This document shows positions 1 to 14,000 of a stretch of DNA of 64,000 nt, one piece after another. The translations under genes and the position numbers were made by a program. The first letter of the stretch is position 1; each line of letters opens with the position of its first letter. The DNA lies in NCBI RefSeq assembly GCF_001625305.1, contig NW_017804398.1, forward strand, positions 1,163,114-1,227,113, read 5' to 3'. Source of the stretch: Branchiostoma belcheri. Lineage: Eukaryota > Chordata > Leptocardii > Amphioxiformes > Branchiostomatidae. A model generated the notes under the pieces. That model made no database searches. It was not told the DNA's origin and saw only the letters and a program-made list of their open reading frames with translations.

Positions 1-455
1 CGCTAAGAAACTTGTAGTCCAAAGAATTCCGCAGTTGGCTACCACCCACACGTGGAACACTACTGGACGAACCACACGCTCCAGCAATCTACTTGACTGT
101 CCCAAGGCTAGAACCGAACGCTATAAGAACAGCAGTATCCCATATATGATATCTCTTTTAAATAATCATCTATAAGTACATGAATTGTTATCTGTATGTA
201 ATGTCTGTAAAGTGAACGTCAAAGTAATGTTGTCCCTCCTGTAGCAATTTTATAAATCAATCAGTGTTTTAGATCTTAATGATTGTGTAACCAAGTTTTA
301 ATGCTAATAATTGTAAATAACTATGATGATTTTTACTGTATACTAATGAATTTTAAAATGAATTAATTGTACAACAGGATGTAATTCAGCCTGTGGCTGC
401 AAATTCCTCGTTTTATCAATAAACCACTTGATTGATTGATTGATTGATTTTTGTT
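1..455 (+). mobile_element. 3' end of a non-LTR (CR1/L2-like) retroelement
   Basis: The frame starting at base 2 is open to a TAA at 173-175 and gives 57 residues ending in a pattern typical of the C-terminus of CR1/L2-class ORF2 (…ARTERYKNSSIPYMISLLNN…). It is followed by an AT-rich 3' untranslated stretch with the phrase GTAATTCAGCCTGTGGCTGC, then AATAAACC and a short (TTGA)n tail at about 428-448. A terminal 4-bp microsatellite is how these retroelements usually end. The left part is cut by the window edge, so only the last part of the ORF is visible. The family name is by resemblance. Confidence 0.7.
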
Positions 456-499
456 TAAGTTTGGTTGTGTTCCACTGAGTTTTCCGGCTATGTATACCC

Positions 500-1290
500 A
501 CTATGTGGTGAAGTCATATTGTTTTTCCTCGTGTTTCTTCTTCTCCTTCTCCTTCTCCTGCCATTTCGTTGCCATTCAATTTCTTCATTTTTGGGCCAAA
601 TGACATGAAATTTGGCATGAAGGTAGAGTGGGCAAATAGCCCCAGGCGTTTTTTTTCATTTTTTTGAAAAATTGTTTTATTTGAGTTTTTTGGCCATTTT
701 CAGGCAAAAAATATACGTTTTGGAATCTGGAGCCCTGGTAATAAAACCAAATGACCTGAAATTTGGTATAGGGATACCTTGGACATATGTCTACAAAATC
801 TCATTCAAGCTTTCGACATACACCACTTTAAAATTGTTTAGAATAGGGCTTTTTGGTTATTTTCAGACAAAAAAATGTTTGGCTCCTGTGCCCAAATATT
901 AAATCCGAATGACCTGAAATTCGGTATGGGGATACCTTGGACACATGTCCAAAGAATGCCATTCACGCTTTTGACATACACAACTTAGAAGTTGTGTAAA
1001 ATATGGCTTTTAGGCTATATATTTTCAGACAAAATCTGTCCATTTTGGGTCGTGGAGACCCAAATTTGGTATGGGTATGCTTTATATATCTGCCAACAAC
1101 AATTAATTGTAATTTTTGGCATACTCTCCCTTAAACGTGTATAATTTAGGACTTTTTGACCGTTTTTAGGTCACAATTTATGATATAGTTGGGGATGACT
1201 ATCCATGAGTCATCAGTTGAGTCTGGCATGCAGAGCAAGAACCAATAGGCATGCAGCTTTTTTGAGCATGCCCCCCCAAAAAACGGTCTG
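500..1290. repeat. Dispersed repeat with internal ~155-bp tandem units (copy 1)
   Basis: A phrase close to ATGACCTGAAATTTGGTAT recurs at about 600, 751, 909 and 1062, so the stretch 597-1140 is an imperfect tandem array of units near 150-158 bp. The flanking parts (a TCTTCTCCTTCTCC run near 537-560 and AACCAATAGGCATGCAGC near 1240) occur again, in the same order, in the intronic element at 38696-39450. This is therefore a family of dispersed elements. Short ORFs on both strands here have no recognisable protein content. Confidence 0.65.
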
Positions 1291-2395
1291 AATTGGGTTA
1301 AAGATATAGCAGCTCTACGGCTGGCCCGTATCAAAGCCCGCCATCCTTCTGGACCAATTCAATACAATAAATACAAACAGCAAATTGAACACAAAGAGAC
1401 AATTAAGCAAGTCGTCTTGTCGTACAAAAGAGTAAAGAATACGTCACTGAGAATATATGTATATTTTGTGCACTGGACCCAGTCCTTTGGGACAAATTAC
1501 GCATTATAGTACTAGAACTCATATAAAAGAACGAAATTCCACCTTATTGATACTACTATTTCATTGCCTGGATGTTGAGCGTTTATGGGTCACAATGCCT
1601 ATCTTTGACTGCCTATGATTTCAATGATCTATTTCTCCTGTGATTCAGATAAAAGCCAAACATTTCGTATCGTGGGAAGAAAACAACCTTTGGAACAGAC
1701 ATCGGAGTGATATATTGACGCCTCTCTTGTACAAAAGAATCCGACTTCTGACGTGTTTTTCAAGTTGTGACTTTGATGGAAATCCATCCCAGCTGTTATT
1801 ACCGTCCCAGCCCATTATGTGTGACATTTTGCAACTGAGGCCATGCCATGGTTCTTCTTGGTGGACGTCATTCCAGTCTGGGCCTTAAACAGCGTCAACA
1901 TCATTTTGAAATGTATCAATTAAGTTTCGCGATAAATGTTTACAAACACAAGTATTCTTCTGTAGTTCAAAGTACTGTATTTTCTTTATTCAAATTAACG
2001 ACACGAAGTCATTTCCTCATCCTTCCTGGGGCAGACCTGAGATAGCAGAAATGAACCGGAAAGCTGCAACTTCCAAATAGGAAACATGACAAAGGCAAAC
2101 CCAGCTATGACTTGAACAGACACGGAAAGGCAATATCTGTTCTTGAACATAATTGTTCCAATATCTACTGTCTCTACTAGCTTGGAGAATTTTACTTCAG
2201 AGATCACACTTCTGTTGACTACATTTTCTTTCCAGATCATTCAGTATCAGTCGTAAATGTAAACTTTCTTTGCAAACTGATCCCCGAAGGCTAATTTCAC
2301 GATGGGGTAAAAGGGTAGAAAATGTCATGGCGGGGCCGGGGTAACTGAATCCCTCGTTTCTAATAATAGTAATAAGTTTGTTCGTAAATATCCTC
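1291..2395. other. Intergenic sequence including the coiled-coil gene 3' UTR
   Basis: I see no further gene here. The reverse-strand AATAAA (TTTATT on the plus strand at 1985-1990) lies about 400 bases past the stop of the minus-strand coiled-coil gene and is the likely polyadenylation signal. Roughly 1970-2395 would then be its 3' untranslated region. Confidence 0.45.
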
Positions 2396-4971
2396 TCAGA
2401 CGTTTGTTTCGGACCTGGTCCGATACAAAGGAGAACTGTGCATTTTTTCTCGTTCCAGTAGTGCACTGTTCAGTCTCACAACCTCTTTCCTCAGTCGGAC
2501 GATTTCCCGCCCGCGTGCCTTCGCTTTCATCGCCTCAGCGCGAAGTTCGTCCTCCCTGGCCCGCAGCCGTGACGTCAGGTCACCCACAAGGCCGTCACCT
2601 GCACCATCGTCTTCTCTGTCCCCTCCCCATGGGAACAGTCCTGATTCTACCGACACGTCGTCTGAGGATTGAGAGATCTCGGGAGACATGACGAAAAACG
2701 GGAAGTCGCACGAGGGCGAATTCTCGGGTGACGACAGTATGGATTCATCTGCCGACGTTTTACCTGCCCCGGTTTGGTTTCGTAGCTCTGAGATCTCCTG
2801 TAGCAAGGACCGCTTCTCTAATCTATGTCTGTCTTCTTCTACATGAACTTTGTCCAGTAGTTCTTTCATTCGGGACCGCAGCATGGCAAACGACACTTGT
2901 AGTTTTTTCTTACTCTCTGCTTCCTTGGTTAGTTTCGCTCTTAAATCGTGAATCTCCCGTGTTTTGTCGACGCACCTGCCCCGTTCTCGTTGCAGGTCTT
3001 CCTCAGCTGCGTGCAGCTTAGACTGCAGGTCTGCGGTAATCTGCTGTACGCGGGGACTTTGCCGCCACTCCTGCCCACCTGCCGCGGGTCTGCCTGGCGT
3101 AGTGTAGCTCGCGTGTCCTATCGGGGCATATTCTGCCATTTTGCTGTGGCTGGTGAAGAGATTTGGTTGACTGACACTAAGTCCTCCCTTGTGACGGGTT
3201 TCTACTCTACCTTGTGGCATTCTGTGAGTGTTTATCACTGCCTCCGAGTGGGTATCTTCAAATGACAGACATCTTCTCGCAGGGCTGTGGTTCATTCTTT
3301 CTCTTCCATCGTTCAAGGTCTCCAATGACATGTGTCGCCGCCCTGTGGGGGCCTGGGTGTGTAAAGGGTATGCAAAAGTGTTGTCTGTTATTTCAGCGTC
3401 AAACCTTTCATCCGCCTCTTCTAGCATTTTCTGCAGAAAATCTACTTCTTCTTCCAACTCCTTATTCTGTGCATCCCTTTCTTCCTGGACCTGTCTCAAA
3501 GACGCAACACTCTCCCGTAGACTCTTGTTTTGGTCCCTCTCGTTTCGCAGGCGGTTTTCTGTCTCCGCTAACAATGCCCGAACAGCGGACAGTTCATCAG
3601 GCTGGGCCGGGGTGGTCGCAGGAGGAACTTTCACAGACGGATTCTTTTCATAGCGTTCTTTCATCACGGTGAGCTCCTCCTCCAGGAGTTTGCTTCGCTC
3701 ATTTTCTTTACGGAGGTGATCTTCCACCGCCCCGTGGAGGTCATGGGAAGAGGTAGATCCCTGTTCTGCCCTTTTCAGCCACTCTTCTACTGCGTCATTC
3801 TGAAGTATCTCTGTGGACCCCGCTGGTCTAGAACCCTCTCCACACTTGCTATGCAGTAAGACCTGCCGCGAGTCCACCGTATCAATATCGCCCACCTTCT
3901 GCGCGCCTAGGGTTAAACTCTCTAGCTTCGTCTCCGTATCGCGCAGTTGTTGGCGGAGGATCCCGGCGACTGCCTTGTCTCTGCCGAGCCTGTTCAGCGC
4001 GCTGTGCACGGAGGACAGTTGTTCGCTCAGCTGGTGGATGTTCAGTGACAACATCGGCCAGAACAGCCCCGCAGCGGTACGGGATCTGCAAAGTTATCAG
4101 ATAGTCTCCATCAAGAGAGTAGAATGCCATGTAAAGCAGAAAAAACAAACAAACAAATCCGGGTACCTTCAACGTATAACTAGGTTTAAAAACTATACAT
4201 TGTTTCAACTATAAAGCAGCTGAAAGCTATAGATAAAGTTATAGATAATATAGATATAAATATATAGATATAGATATAGATACGGGTATAAAGAATAAGT
4301 CATCAGTACGATAAATACAATACCCTACATATCATAAGAGGATTTGCATTTGGTTTTCAATAATTGATCATGGTAGTTTTCTTGACAATCATGATTTATC
4401 ATTGGTTCTACTTTTGCGACGGCTGTCTAGCCATGTTTATGTATAACAGCCAGCTGTACTGCTGGAATTATAGTAAAAGTTCTGTTGTTAATGAATATTG
4501 TTATTGTTTTATAGCTGTCACGAGGCAAGTTTTACCTGCTAGTGATGTTGTCCATATTTTTTTCAAGTATGCTGATTTCATCCGCCACCCTTTCTATATC
4601 AGCCAGTAGTAAGGCCCCATCTTCGTCACGTGACGTCTTGTCAAGAACCTGTTCCACACCATTCTGTGACGTGGACATCTTTGGTTGGTTCGTTCCCCGG
4701 AGATCAGAGTGATCTAAAAACTGTGGGGTACAAAAAAGTTCAAATTAAATTCCCATATTGTCCACAATCGCCTAGATACAAAATATAACACAGAGAAGCG
4801 TCTGAACAGATTAGAGTGTAACATCATTATGAAATCAACGTTTCTTTAACTATGTGGTATCTATTCTTAGAATCCTTTGACATAATATAATGTGTCTTGT
4901 CCTACCTTGCGGCCATCTTGTCTCCACTCCTGCCGGTGATTGAGCTCTGGTACAGATAGAAACCGATGCAT
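2396..4971 (-). CDS. Coiled-coil protein, 646 residues, three exons
   Basis: Coding exons are complement(4906-4971), complement(4536-4720) and complement(2396-4085). The introns have GT/AG ends, phases agree (0, then 2), and the exons join into 646 codons plus stop. I chose the ATG at 4969-4971 because it opens the first exon that stays in frame. The exon begins five bases upstream at an acceptor, so a 5' UTR exon must lie further right. Most of the protein is heptad-rich, charged coiled coil (about residues 65-330 and 400-520), broken by Ser/Pro-rich linkers such as HSPARRCLSFED. It ends in ETNV, which fits a class I PDZ-binding motif. A scaffold or centrosome/cytoskeleton role would be a guess. 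I do not recognise a named orthologue. No signal peptide or membrane span is visible. Confidence 0.8.
4227..4282. repeat. ATAGAT-type microsatellite
   Basis: Imperfect repeats of ATAGAT/ATATAG lie in the second intron of the minus-strand coiled-coil gene. Confidence 0.8.
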
Positions 4972-4976
4972 TTTGC

Positions 4977-7309
4977 CTGTGATAAAAAAAAACCCATAAA
5001 ACTATCAGTACATCTACACACTCAGTACATTACGTGACCAGTAATGTAAAGATTGATTTTGTTTATACAATGCTATTGTGTACACAAAATAGTAAATAGC
5101 AGAATAAGCCACTGAGGCTAAAGTGTAGTTCGCAAAATATCCTTCCTAATACAAGCAAAAATAAAGGCTTCTAGAAAAATTCCTGTCGACGCCAATCATG
5201 GATAAACATACTGCAAGTAATACTACATAACACTACATAACACAAACTTTCTGGCGTGTTTCGTATGTATATAAAATTTTAATGTACTATGCATATACTA
5301 GTACGCTTTTAAGAGAGATCGGTAGCTGTATATTACTTCTATTTCAGTTTCCAACAGGCCCAAGTATTGTTCCTTATCATTATTTCAAAAGATGAAAAAT
5401 TTTGACTGAAAAAAAATGCTATACTCTGTCCAAACCGCCAGTACAGTAAGTTAACTCCAGTCTCTATATGCAACGTTACCTCCGCCTTATATCACCGTCG
5501 ATTGTGAACTGGCATATAACAACAGCGTTCAAGCTTACGAATTGGAGACTGATGGGCTTTGTGTCGTTCTAATTAGGCTGTATACTATTCTGACTAGAAC
5601 TTCACAAAGCGTGAACTAATAGACTAATAGATGGATATGTAGATATCTGAATAGGCTGATAGATGGGTTATTACATGTATATAAATAGACTGATAAATGA
5701 ATAGCATAGCGGTACAAGAATGCAGTATCTGGTAACTATGGTTAGAATTTAGAAAAACAGTTTCTGTATTTGCTGCAAAGAATACAAACGAGTAGGCGAT
5801 ATCATAACAATGTGGTCGGTGCTTACACAAGCACTGATACCATAGAAGGTGTGTCGGATATTCGACCCTCTGCCCCAGATTGAATACTAACACTAATGAG
5901 AGACTGGCAGTCATATTGAAGCTATTGCCTACTTTTGGGAAAAGCGGTAGAATACGGCCGGGACGGCCTGAAAAGTCACCCCTCCCACTTTTCCATTGAA
6001 GCGAATGCAACAATACGTGCAAAAGTACGCTGTTCTTAACGCCTGTTGACATTAGTTATCGTTTTCCCACACGCACTACTGTAAGGTCAGGATGCCTCTG
6101 GCTCTCAGCAACGAGGGGGAGGGGGGCGAAACTACCCTACCTTCTAGTACCATCTTCTGCCTGCTCTTTCAGTGACATTTCGTGAAGAGGGTGAAGATGA
6201 TGATGATTGCCAATGATCGTTTTATTCTCGAGGTTTCCTTTGAGATCTGGAGAGATTCTCCCAAGTTAATATAAGACCTCGCCATACACGAAGCTCCTTG
6301 GTTCATATTGGCGTCCTTCGGCCCACGACCTCTCTCAACTGGAATTCGATTTATTGAAAGCCGGCCTTGAATTTTTTTTCTGATGTTAAACGTTACTTCA
6401 TAGCTTCTTTTGTGCTTCCTAGCTCAGACAGTGGCCATGAGAAACACGCTTCTAATGTGGGAAGTATGCCATAGATACATAGCGTTATAGACTCCGTACC
6501 CTCTGACATAGCGTTATGCTAACATTCACATAAGATAAGGCTGACCATATGAAAAGGCTACCCTTGCACTGCGAGTACTGCACGTTAGACTGCCAGTCAC
6601 TGTTTCTGTGGATTTATAAACATCTACAGTGACGTATGCATGTGTAAATCATGTGGCAGTTGGTTCAGTTGGATGCAAAACCAGCTTGGATTATCGTAAT
6701 GCGACGATAATGCTTAAGTAAACCAACTAACAGAAAGCATCCAAGTTTGTTTGCGTTTTTTTTTCTACCTGGACGTGACGTTGTGTCCAACTGTTTCGAC
6801 GTTTGAAGATACATTAAAAATGGGATAAACCGATGTCCTTGGATACACAAATTCGGAGACGAGAACTGCCATAAGTACAGTTGAGGGTGTACCATTTCTG
6901 TCCCGACCTTTGAATCCTCATCATACTGCACCACTCACATGTACGCTCTCAACCTGCTGTGACGTGCTTTCTAACTCCTTAAGGATATAGCTAGCCTTGC
7001 ATTAAAGGAGTCGGAAAAGGTAAAGGTCGACTTGCGCAGTACCTTTGTAGTAGTAGAAACTGTCCGTCGTCTCTTCTGCCTTCCCTCAGAGATGTTGTTG
7101 TTAGTGCGGTACATGTACGCGTACCCAGTACCGACGCCTCAAAGGCAGAGGTAAAGAGAGAACCCAACGTAACAATTGTGTTTGAACACTTGATACAGTG
7201 TTTGCTTTTGGAGACCCGCTCTATAGGCCAGCGGCTCAATTGTCCCTGTGTGCTTAGGTTGCTTTGTTGTGTATGCTTGTGTTTGTTGGGGGTTTGCCGG
7301 TGGTGTAGT

Positions 7310-7344
<35 letters not shown>

Positions 7345-10300
7345 ATCCTCCCTCCCCCCCTCTCTCCCCCTGTGTCCAAAGCGAAGCGGCATTGCATTAC
7401 TACTTGAAAACACTGTCCTTTACCTTTAAGTTTATAGCATGTTGAAGATGAGTACCCGTACTCTAGTCAGGAGTGTCCGGCCTTGTTAGTCCACGCGCGC
7501 CCCAGCATCCGCTAGCCGCTATCTATTTATTAGTAGACATCATTATCTCTCCAGCCTAAAGTACCGGTGCTCATCATTTTGCTATGCATTACAGGTTACA
7601 CTTAGGCCCAGTTACACTTTTGTGTATCCGTATGGCCTACATCTCTAACAACATCAGAAGGAAGCACGTGTTTAGTCAAGTGTTGCGTAGGCAGTTTCCT
7701 TTCTAAATGTCTCTTCCTGCCACCTAAATAAAAGTCTTCACACCCTTCTTTGCGCTGACGTCGTGTTGGCCATTGGACCATCTCTCAACTTGCTGTATAA
7801 GATGGCTTCTTCTCTCCTTGCTTCCTGACTTGCGTCAATGACTGATTGGTTCATTGTACGACTTTCAAAAGTGAGGATTCTTGAAAAACTCTTGACCACA
7901 TGTGGTACAAACTGCAACACGTACAACCATGGTTGAAGAGATATTCGCAAGAGACCTTGTTTTAATCTAACGTGCATTTAGTGGTTTCAATGCTGTTAAG
8001 CTCTTGCTTTTTCTGTAAATTTTCTGTGATTTTCCTGACCTGGTGTCAAAAACCAATGATAGCTCCGATCGCACGACCAGATTAGGAAGAGGAGGTATAA
8101 TAATGGCATCATGGTTCCTTTCCAATTACGACAGAGACGTCCTCTTGCGAAAAGTCATAAAAGTGCAACAATCATCAACAGGTGGACTAACGGTCTTCAC
8201 GTTCACACACACAATGCGAGAATTGCGTGAGCGACCCACCAAATCCAACCCCGCACAGTTTTTGTCCTAGTCCCAATATTAAGTGCATCAATCACCGTCG
8301 TTGTTCCAGTGAATTCACGAAAGTCCATAATACTTGTCATCCATAAAACTCTCCACGAATGAATGATCTACAGGTCTTTGCTTCAAACTCCATAATCTTA
8401 TGTTTCTTGGAATTTTTTCCGGCGACTGGGAAAGCTACAACATTTCCCACTTTCTCCAGCATTAACGGATGTCGCGATCGTGTTGTGCTGTCAGCAAAAC
8501 CCAGCTCTGCAGAACATACTGCACTCGCTAGGAGTCTAGTCTATTACTGCAGGCTGGGAAAGTACGAGTTACTAGCTAGTAATCTTCGCCACAATTTGTT
8601 CTTGGGTATCACCTCTTGAAACATAAGTCATGTTTACCTTGTATTAGAACCCGTATTACAGGCTTAAGGCAGTCATGCATTAACAAGAATTGACAGTTTT
8701 TCAATCTAAGTGCGCAGAATTTCCCTCTTCGTCTGTAAACCCTGAACCTCCGGGGGTCAATGTCAGTCCGGTGGGCGTGAGAGAGGCCCGCGGCGGGGGC
8801 GAGCTGTCAGCCCCAACCCGGAGGAGCCTCTCTGACGGCGCGTGTCTCGTCCATGGCGTGACGCCGCGCGCTTCTTTCCCCACCTGTTTCACCACATTAT
8901 CATCATGGATGGAAATAAACAGTAATGTGGGCAGGTTGTAGAATTCTCCCTGCAGACAGTCAAATATGACAACCGTTCACAGTCACAGTACTGTACAGTG
9001 TACTTGTGTTATCTGCTGTGCCCAGAAAAGAGACGCCTTGAGTGTACATTGAACTAAATCTGCCTATAGCTGCTTGGTGCTTGTATGTCAAAAACAAGCT
9101 AGCTCTAAAATGTGCCAACTTTCGTTACCTTGTGTGTGTTTGACTTTCACTATGTTTTAAAATAACCTCCTTGGAAGATAAGATATTTGCATAGCTAACC
9201 TGCTTACGTGAATATAAACCACCATCCAAAACAAACCACAGGCTAAAGCATAATTTACCATTGTTATGATTGATTCGGTTATCGCTGGAGATTGCAACAC
9301 GCACACCGTAACACTCAGCCGAACCCTGTGGGACTTCAGTCATATGTTCTAAGTTCATGAGTGAGAAGTTCCTCCTTCGCTTCTCGAACTTTAGACTTGT
9401 AGAACTGCCAAACGACATGACTCAGGGGCTCGTACGGAGCTTGTGACTAAGCTGGGGGAATTGTCCTCCCCCAGACGACGTGACCTTACACTTGACGAAC
9501 AAACCCTTCTATGGCGAGCTATACGTCTGAGGTTTTCCGCGTGTTTTCTGTGTATGGTCATTGTACCTTGACAATGACATACAACAGCATCTGAGAAAGG
9601 GTACGTAACTTCGAATGGAAAACGCATAACGCTCACATCCGGCGTTAGATATGATCGTTGGGCCACTGTCAAAAAATTCTGAGTGTTGAAGAGGGGGCCA
9701 GAAAAGACAGACACTAACCCTACATTATAGACTGAGTGTGGGGATAAGACATCCATGTTGGGGGTGAAGGCAAATTAACTCTGAGGTAACTTGATGTCAG
9801 TCTCACAAATACCCTTCAGATTGAGACACCTTTTCCTTGTCAACCCCGACACATACATCATTTATAGGTTTTACGGTCTACTAGTGGTTGATGTAGAACT
9901 TAATGGACACAGCAAACGTACAGCGACTTTCGTAAGGTCTAAAATTGCATGTAGACATACAGACAAATACATGGGTACACCGAAATTAACCTACGTACAA
10001 AACAATGTGTGAGAAGACTGTACTGATAAAATGTAGACGTCCTGTGCTATAGGCTATTGACGAATCTGTGTGCTTTTCCGTGAAAAAGACAAGGGTTTGC
10101 GTGGCCCAGTGTCATCACCAGCAGCGTGAACTGAACAGAGGTCAAAGTAGTTCACGTGAAAAACTCTGCCTGAACGGGAAATAGCGACCGTGCTGGGAGG
10201 GCTCAGTCTAGCGCAGCTCATAAACTTGTCTACAGAACAGTTTTGTTTCCAAAACATTCTTCCCTTTATGTTACCGTGTCACCGCGTTTCATTATACACA

Positions 10301-10860
10301 CCGTAACAAAGATGATTCATCTAGAAGCTTTGTTTTTTCCGCGCCAGGTTTAGATGTTTATGAAACCTGTGTGTACTAAGTGTTGGGACAGCACCACGTG
10401 CCCTGACCCTCCGTGTACATGAAGCTAAAAGGTTGGTTGGAATGTTGATGGTCCAGGGATGATGAAGTTGACAAGAAGCACTTGTAAGTTCCCTTGCTTA
10501 TCCGAGTCATGAAAATCTTAAACGCCCTCAACACAGTACACTGGCCAGGCTTTTCTGTTCTCTGTTCTCGATCTTGAAATCGATGCTTCCTATTTATACT
10601 AACATACTAGTATTTGTGTAAGCATAGAGTTAGAATCAAGACTCCATGGTGTAACACAAGCAAAACTAGACACAGGGAAGTAAGGTTACTTTTATTTGAT
10701 ACCACCATTACTGGACGTGGCCTACTTGGATGACTATTTCTACAACTTAATGGCTTAGAGATAAATTGCTTATCAGATTCATAATTGTCTACTTCTGTAG
10801 CGTCTTTCTTTCCTAAGTTCACAATCTAGGGTATTATTAAGAAAAGAAACGACAAATCAC
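4977..10860. other. Intergenic region, no convincing gene
   Basis: About 5.9 kb between the coiled-coil gene and the start of the integrin-kinase gene. Short ORFs occur on both strands, but none shows a family signature or pairs with plausible splice partners. A GC-rich patch at about 8700-8890 is open on both strands and could be a regulatory island or an unrecognised exon. The (TC)n run is annotated separately. The 5' UTR and promoter of the coiled-coil gene should lie in the left part of this stretch but cannot be placed. Confidence 0.5.
7312..7341. repeat. (TC)n microsatellite
   Basis: About fifteen uninterrupted TC dinucleotides followed by a pyrimidine-rich tract. Confidence 0.9.
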
Positions 10861-10889
10861 TAATCATGCCAGCAAGGGGCTTTCTTCTG

Positions 10890-10930
10890 ACCGGAAGTTG
10901 GCGTCACGCCTGCCAAAGGAAGCCGGAAGT
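10890..10930 (+). promoter_or_regulatory. Pair of ETS-type CCGGAAGT motifs upstream of the integrin-kinase gene
   Basis: CCGGAAGT occurs at 10891-10898 and again at 10923-10930, 32 bases apart and about 135-175 bases before the start codon at 11066. CCGGAAGT is the classic ETS-family core and is common in TATA-less promoters. I see no TATA box nearby. The transcription start is not known, so these could sit in the promoter or in the 5' UTR. Confidence 0.4.
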
Positions 10931-11065
10931 AGACCCAGTGCTGCCTCTGCATGTATTACAGACCGTCCCGGGACGGAGTGGAGGTAGGGCCTGTGGTAAC
11001 GGCCGGTGGCGACGCTGTTTTTTCTGTCAAACGGGGTCAACCCATGCCTTCTTACCGCCTAGAAC

Positions 11066-14000
11066 ATGTCTCATCTACTGTTTGGATTTCCAAGCGTGGT
11101 GTGTCTGCTTTTCTGGAGTCTGCCGTTGGTCGTCAGCGGGTTCAACCTCGATACAGACCGGGCTGCCGTGCGCAGTGGGCCCGAAGGAAGTTTCTTCGGT
11201 TTCTCGGTGGCGATGCACAGAACACCCGAGGGACGGAAAGTGTGAGTAGAGGGATCTTTATTTTATCTCCTTGCGCAGAACCTTGGGACGCAAATCTGGG
11301 GTAATTGCCACAAATGAGTCGTGATTAGAGGGTACCATTGTCTCTAATGGCTGTCATACCTCTACAACTGCTTTAGTGTGATTTTTCTGGCTCCCTTTGA
11401 GCCTCCTGCGAAGGTATGCATAAACTAGCGTACAAGAGCGTTGACATAGAGGACAACAGTAGAAAGGCGTGTGTTGGTTCTCCCAGGACCCAGGGGACGC
11501 CGTCATGTCTGTCACGTCAAACTTCAGCTCTGTATGTCAAACCAGTGTCTGCCACCCCTGGCCGAGAACAAAATAGGCCCCCGTATTGACGGAGAAACAT
11601 TGTTAGCGGTGCTTGTATTCAACAACAGTTTTGACGCACAAAAAGTTGCGAGATTGTTTTGCAAAGCGCGTACGTAGTCACCGCGCTATTCTTGTCCTGA
11701 AAATTGTTATGCAAAGTGAAAAAAAGCTCGACTTGTTTGGACAGTGCCTGTCCGACTCCATGGCGATTCTGTTGCTGATTGAGTTTTTTGTCTTCTATAA
11801 GCCAGGAGAAGTGTGTTTTCCAAACAGAACGCCACGAAAGACGACGGTCTGGCTGATAGTATCTTCCCCCGGGGCCTACACGCGGGCTACCCGAACAAAT
11901 TGCCGGTATTGTAGCCCGCTTGAATGCGCCCTTTCTTGGCCGCTGCGTTCCCGCTCTATTAGCTATTCGCAGTGCGTTTATTGAATTTGAATCGCCCGTT
12001 ATTGGACGGTCCGTTTCCCCATCCCATTGAATTGTAGTGAAAACACAAACGGCTGCCCCAGTGACAGGGTGGTCGCTGTTTTTTTCTGTCCTTTTTTCCA
12101 CAAGACAAATGGAAGTTCCTTTCACGAACTGTGTGAAGAGTACCTCCCCCATTTTTCATGTCCTTTCAGATAATTGAAAAACCTTTATCTACATATATAT
12201 ATATAGAAAAGTAATTCGACGTAAGTTTGGCAAAGAGAATGTGTTTACATTTCTAATGCGTGATTCTCAAAAGAATTCGAAATTTTAAAAATGTGAAATA
12301 CATTTTATTCTTGAACAAACATATCGACCTAGATATAGAGAATTTAGAAGCCTTGTCATTGCCACAGCTATGTACAGCGTGTGCATTTGTACCGTATGAA
12401 TAGAACATTTGTAAAAACAGATGGACTTTTCAAAACAAATACATTGGGAGAAGCGATTGAATTAATTGTAATGACAACTTGCAGGCGTGAACATCTGTTA
12501 TGAACCGCGTATATTCAGGCCTGGGCTCCGGCGGCGGCGATGTTGTTGTTTTTCCATCGCGCCCAGTAATTTACATATTGGTGGTTTCTGGTCGTCAAGT
12601 AATGCGCTGCTAAACGGATAAAGTAATTGTTCAAATAGATGAATCGGCCTGTACAAATATCAAGTGTATGTGATTCCCTCCTTCTCTTTCTTCTTCTCAG
12701 TGATATATAAACCGGGCCTTTATTTCAAAGCTTTCGTGTCTCCAATACTCGCTGACCATCAGCCTCACGAAAGCAGATTTGCTAAGCTTCTTCCGACTTC
12801 CTGTTGGAAGAGTCGAAAGAGGAAGAAGTTCGCTATCGCACCGCGCGCAGGCCCGTGTAAGAGGAAAGAGCCGGTGCAGCGCGGTGCCTGTGTGCCCGGG
12901 GCTGGCCCGAGACGCACGTTCATCACAGGAAACCAATCACCGCGGACAGAACGTCTGCTGACGGGAGATAAGAAAATCTGGACGGGTGTGCCTGGCAGCG
13001 GTTTGATGGACTGCGGTGGTATTGTTTCATGATGGGGTTATAATTGAAGCGATCAGCGCGCTTTAGTCTTGGCGTTAACAGGGAGGATTCCTATTGTCCG
13101 CCCCAGCAGGGGGGTAGATTCTGTGCACCGCCTTCCACAAACCGGACAGAATAATGTCCATCACTACATGCATTTACTCTCCCCTCAGGACGCCTAACAC
13201 CCACCCCAACACTTCCTTTAGGTGTCCGTCATGCTGAGTGCATCATAATTTGCTGGTTGGTTGCAATTATTGATGCGTACTACATTAATGGTCATACCTG
13301 AGTAGTTTCCATACACCGCTGAGGTAACGTTATATTGATTCATGGCGTGGGTAATGTTATTACCCCGGCTACGTGTCAGCTGTAGTATTCCTGACCTGTG
13401 AGCCTGTCTGTATCTCCACGTATCTGCCACATCTGCGTGATTTGTTTGACACAACTCTTGTCGTCTGACACATTTATAGTCTTCTAGATAAACTTTAATC
13501 GTGCTGGGAATATTGTTGACTCAGTGGGACGCTTCCTAACTTAACTCACGGGGACAGCACTGTTTCAGAAACTATAGAAATTTCTATCAGATATCATCTC
13601 TCTTGCTCCCAGGCATGCCAGGCTTTAGACTTCTCAACCTTAATCCACCGTCTGCTTTACTCGTGCACATGTGTCGGATAGACTAAAACAACGAAATTCC
13701 TCGTATCGTGAAGTACATTTTAGACAAAAAGAACCCTCATTGCACACCTGCTTTGCAATCTGCCCCCTCCTTGATCACTATTTGCCACGAGAGTAATTTA
13801 ACGAGGAAACGTTATGTGTCGTGCCTGCTAGATGACAGGATAAGAGGTTACCTTAAACGAAATATGAAAAGAAATACTTCTTTTGGTTTTCCTGTAATAT
13901 TATGCAAAGAGCTATTTCCCTGTCATTTGCATGCATGGTATTTCGTATTGTGTGAAATGATTGAATCGGCGCGGCGGCGTGACCAGACAGGGGGTTGCGA

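Noticed and set aside
597..1140. CRISPR-like array.
   Set aside because: The units are about 155 bp, diverged, without spacer structure, in an animal genome. This is a tandem repeat inside a dispersed element.
2404..3672. Several plus-strand frames of 95-152 codons opposite the coiled-coil exon.
   Set aside because: They are mirror frames of a long coding exon on the minus strand and have no family signature or splice partners.
8690..8941. Small gene in a GC-rich island.
   Set aside because: Both strands are open because of base composition. There is no recognisable domain and no splice context.
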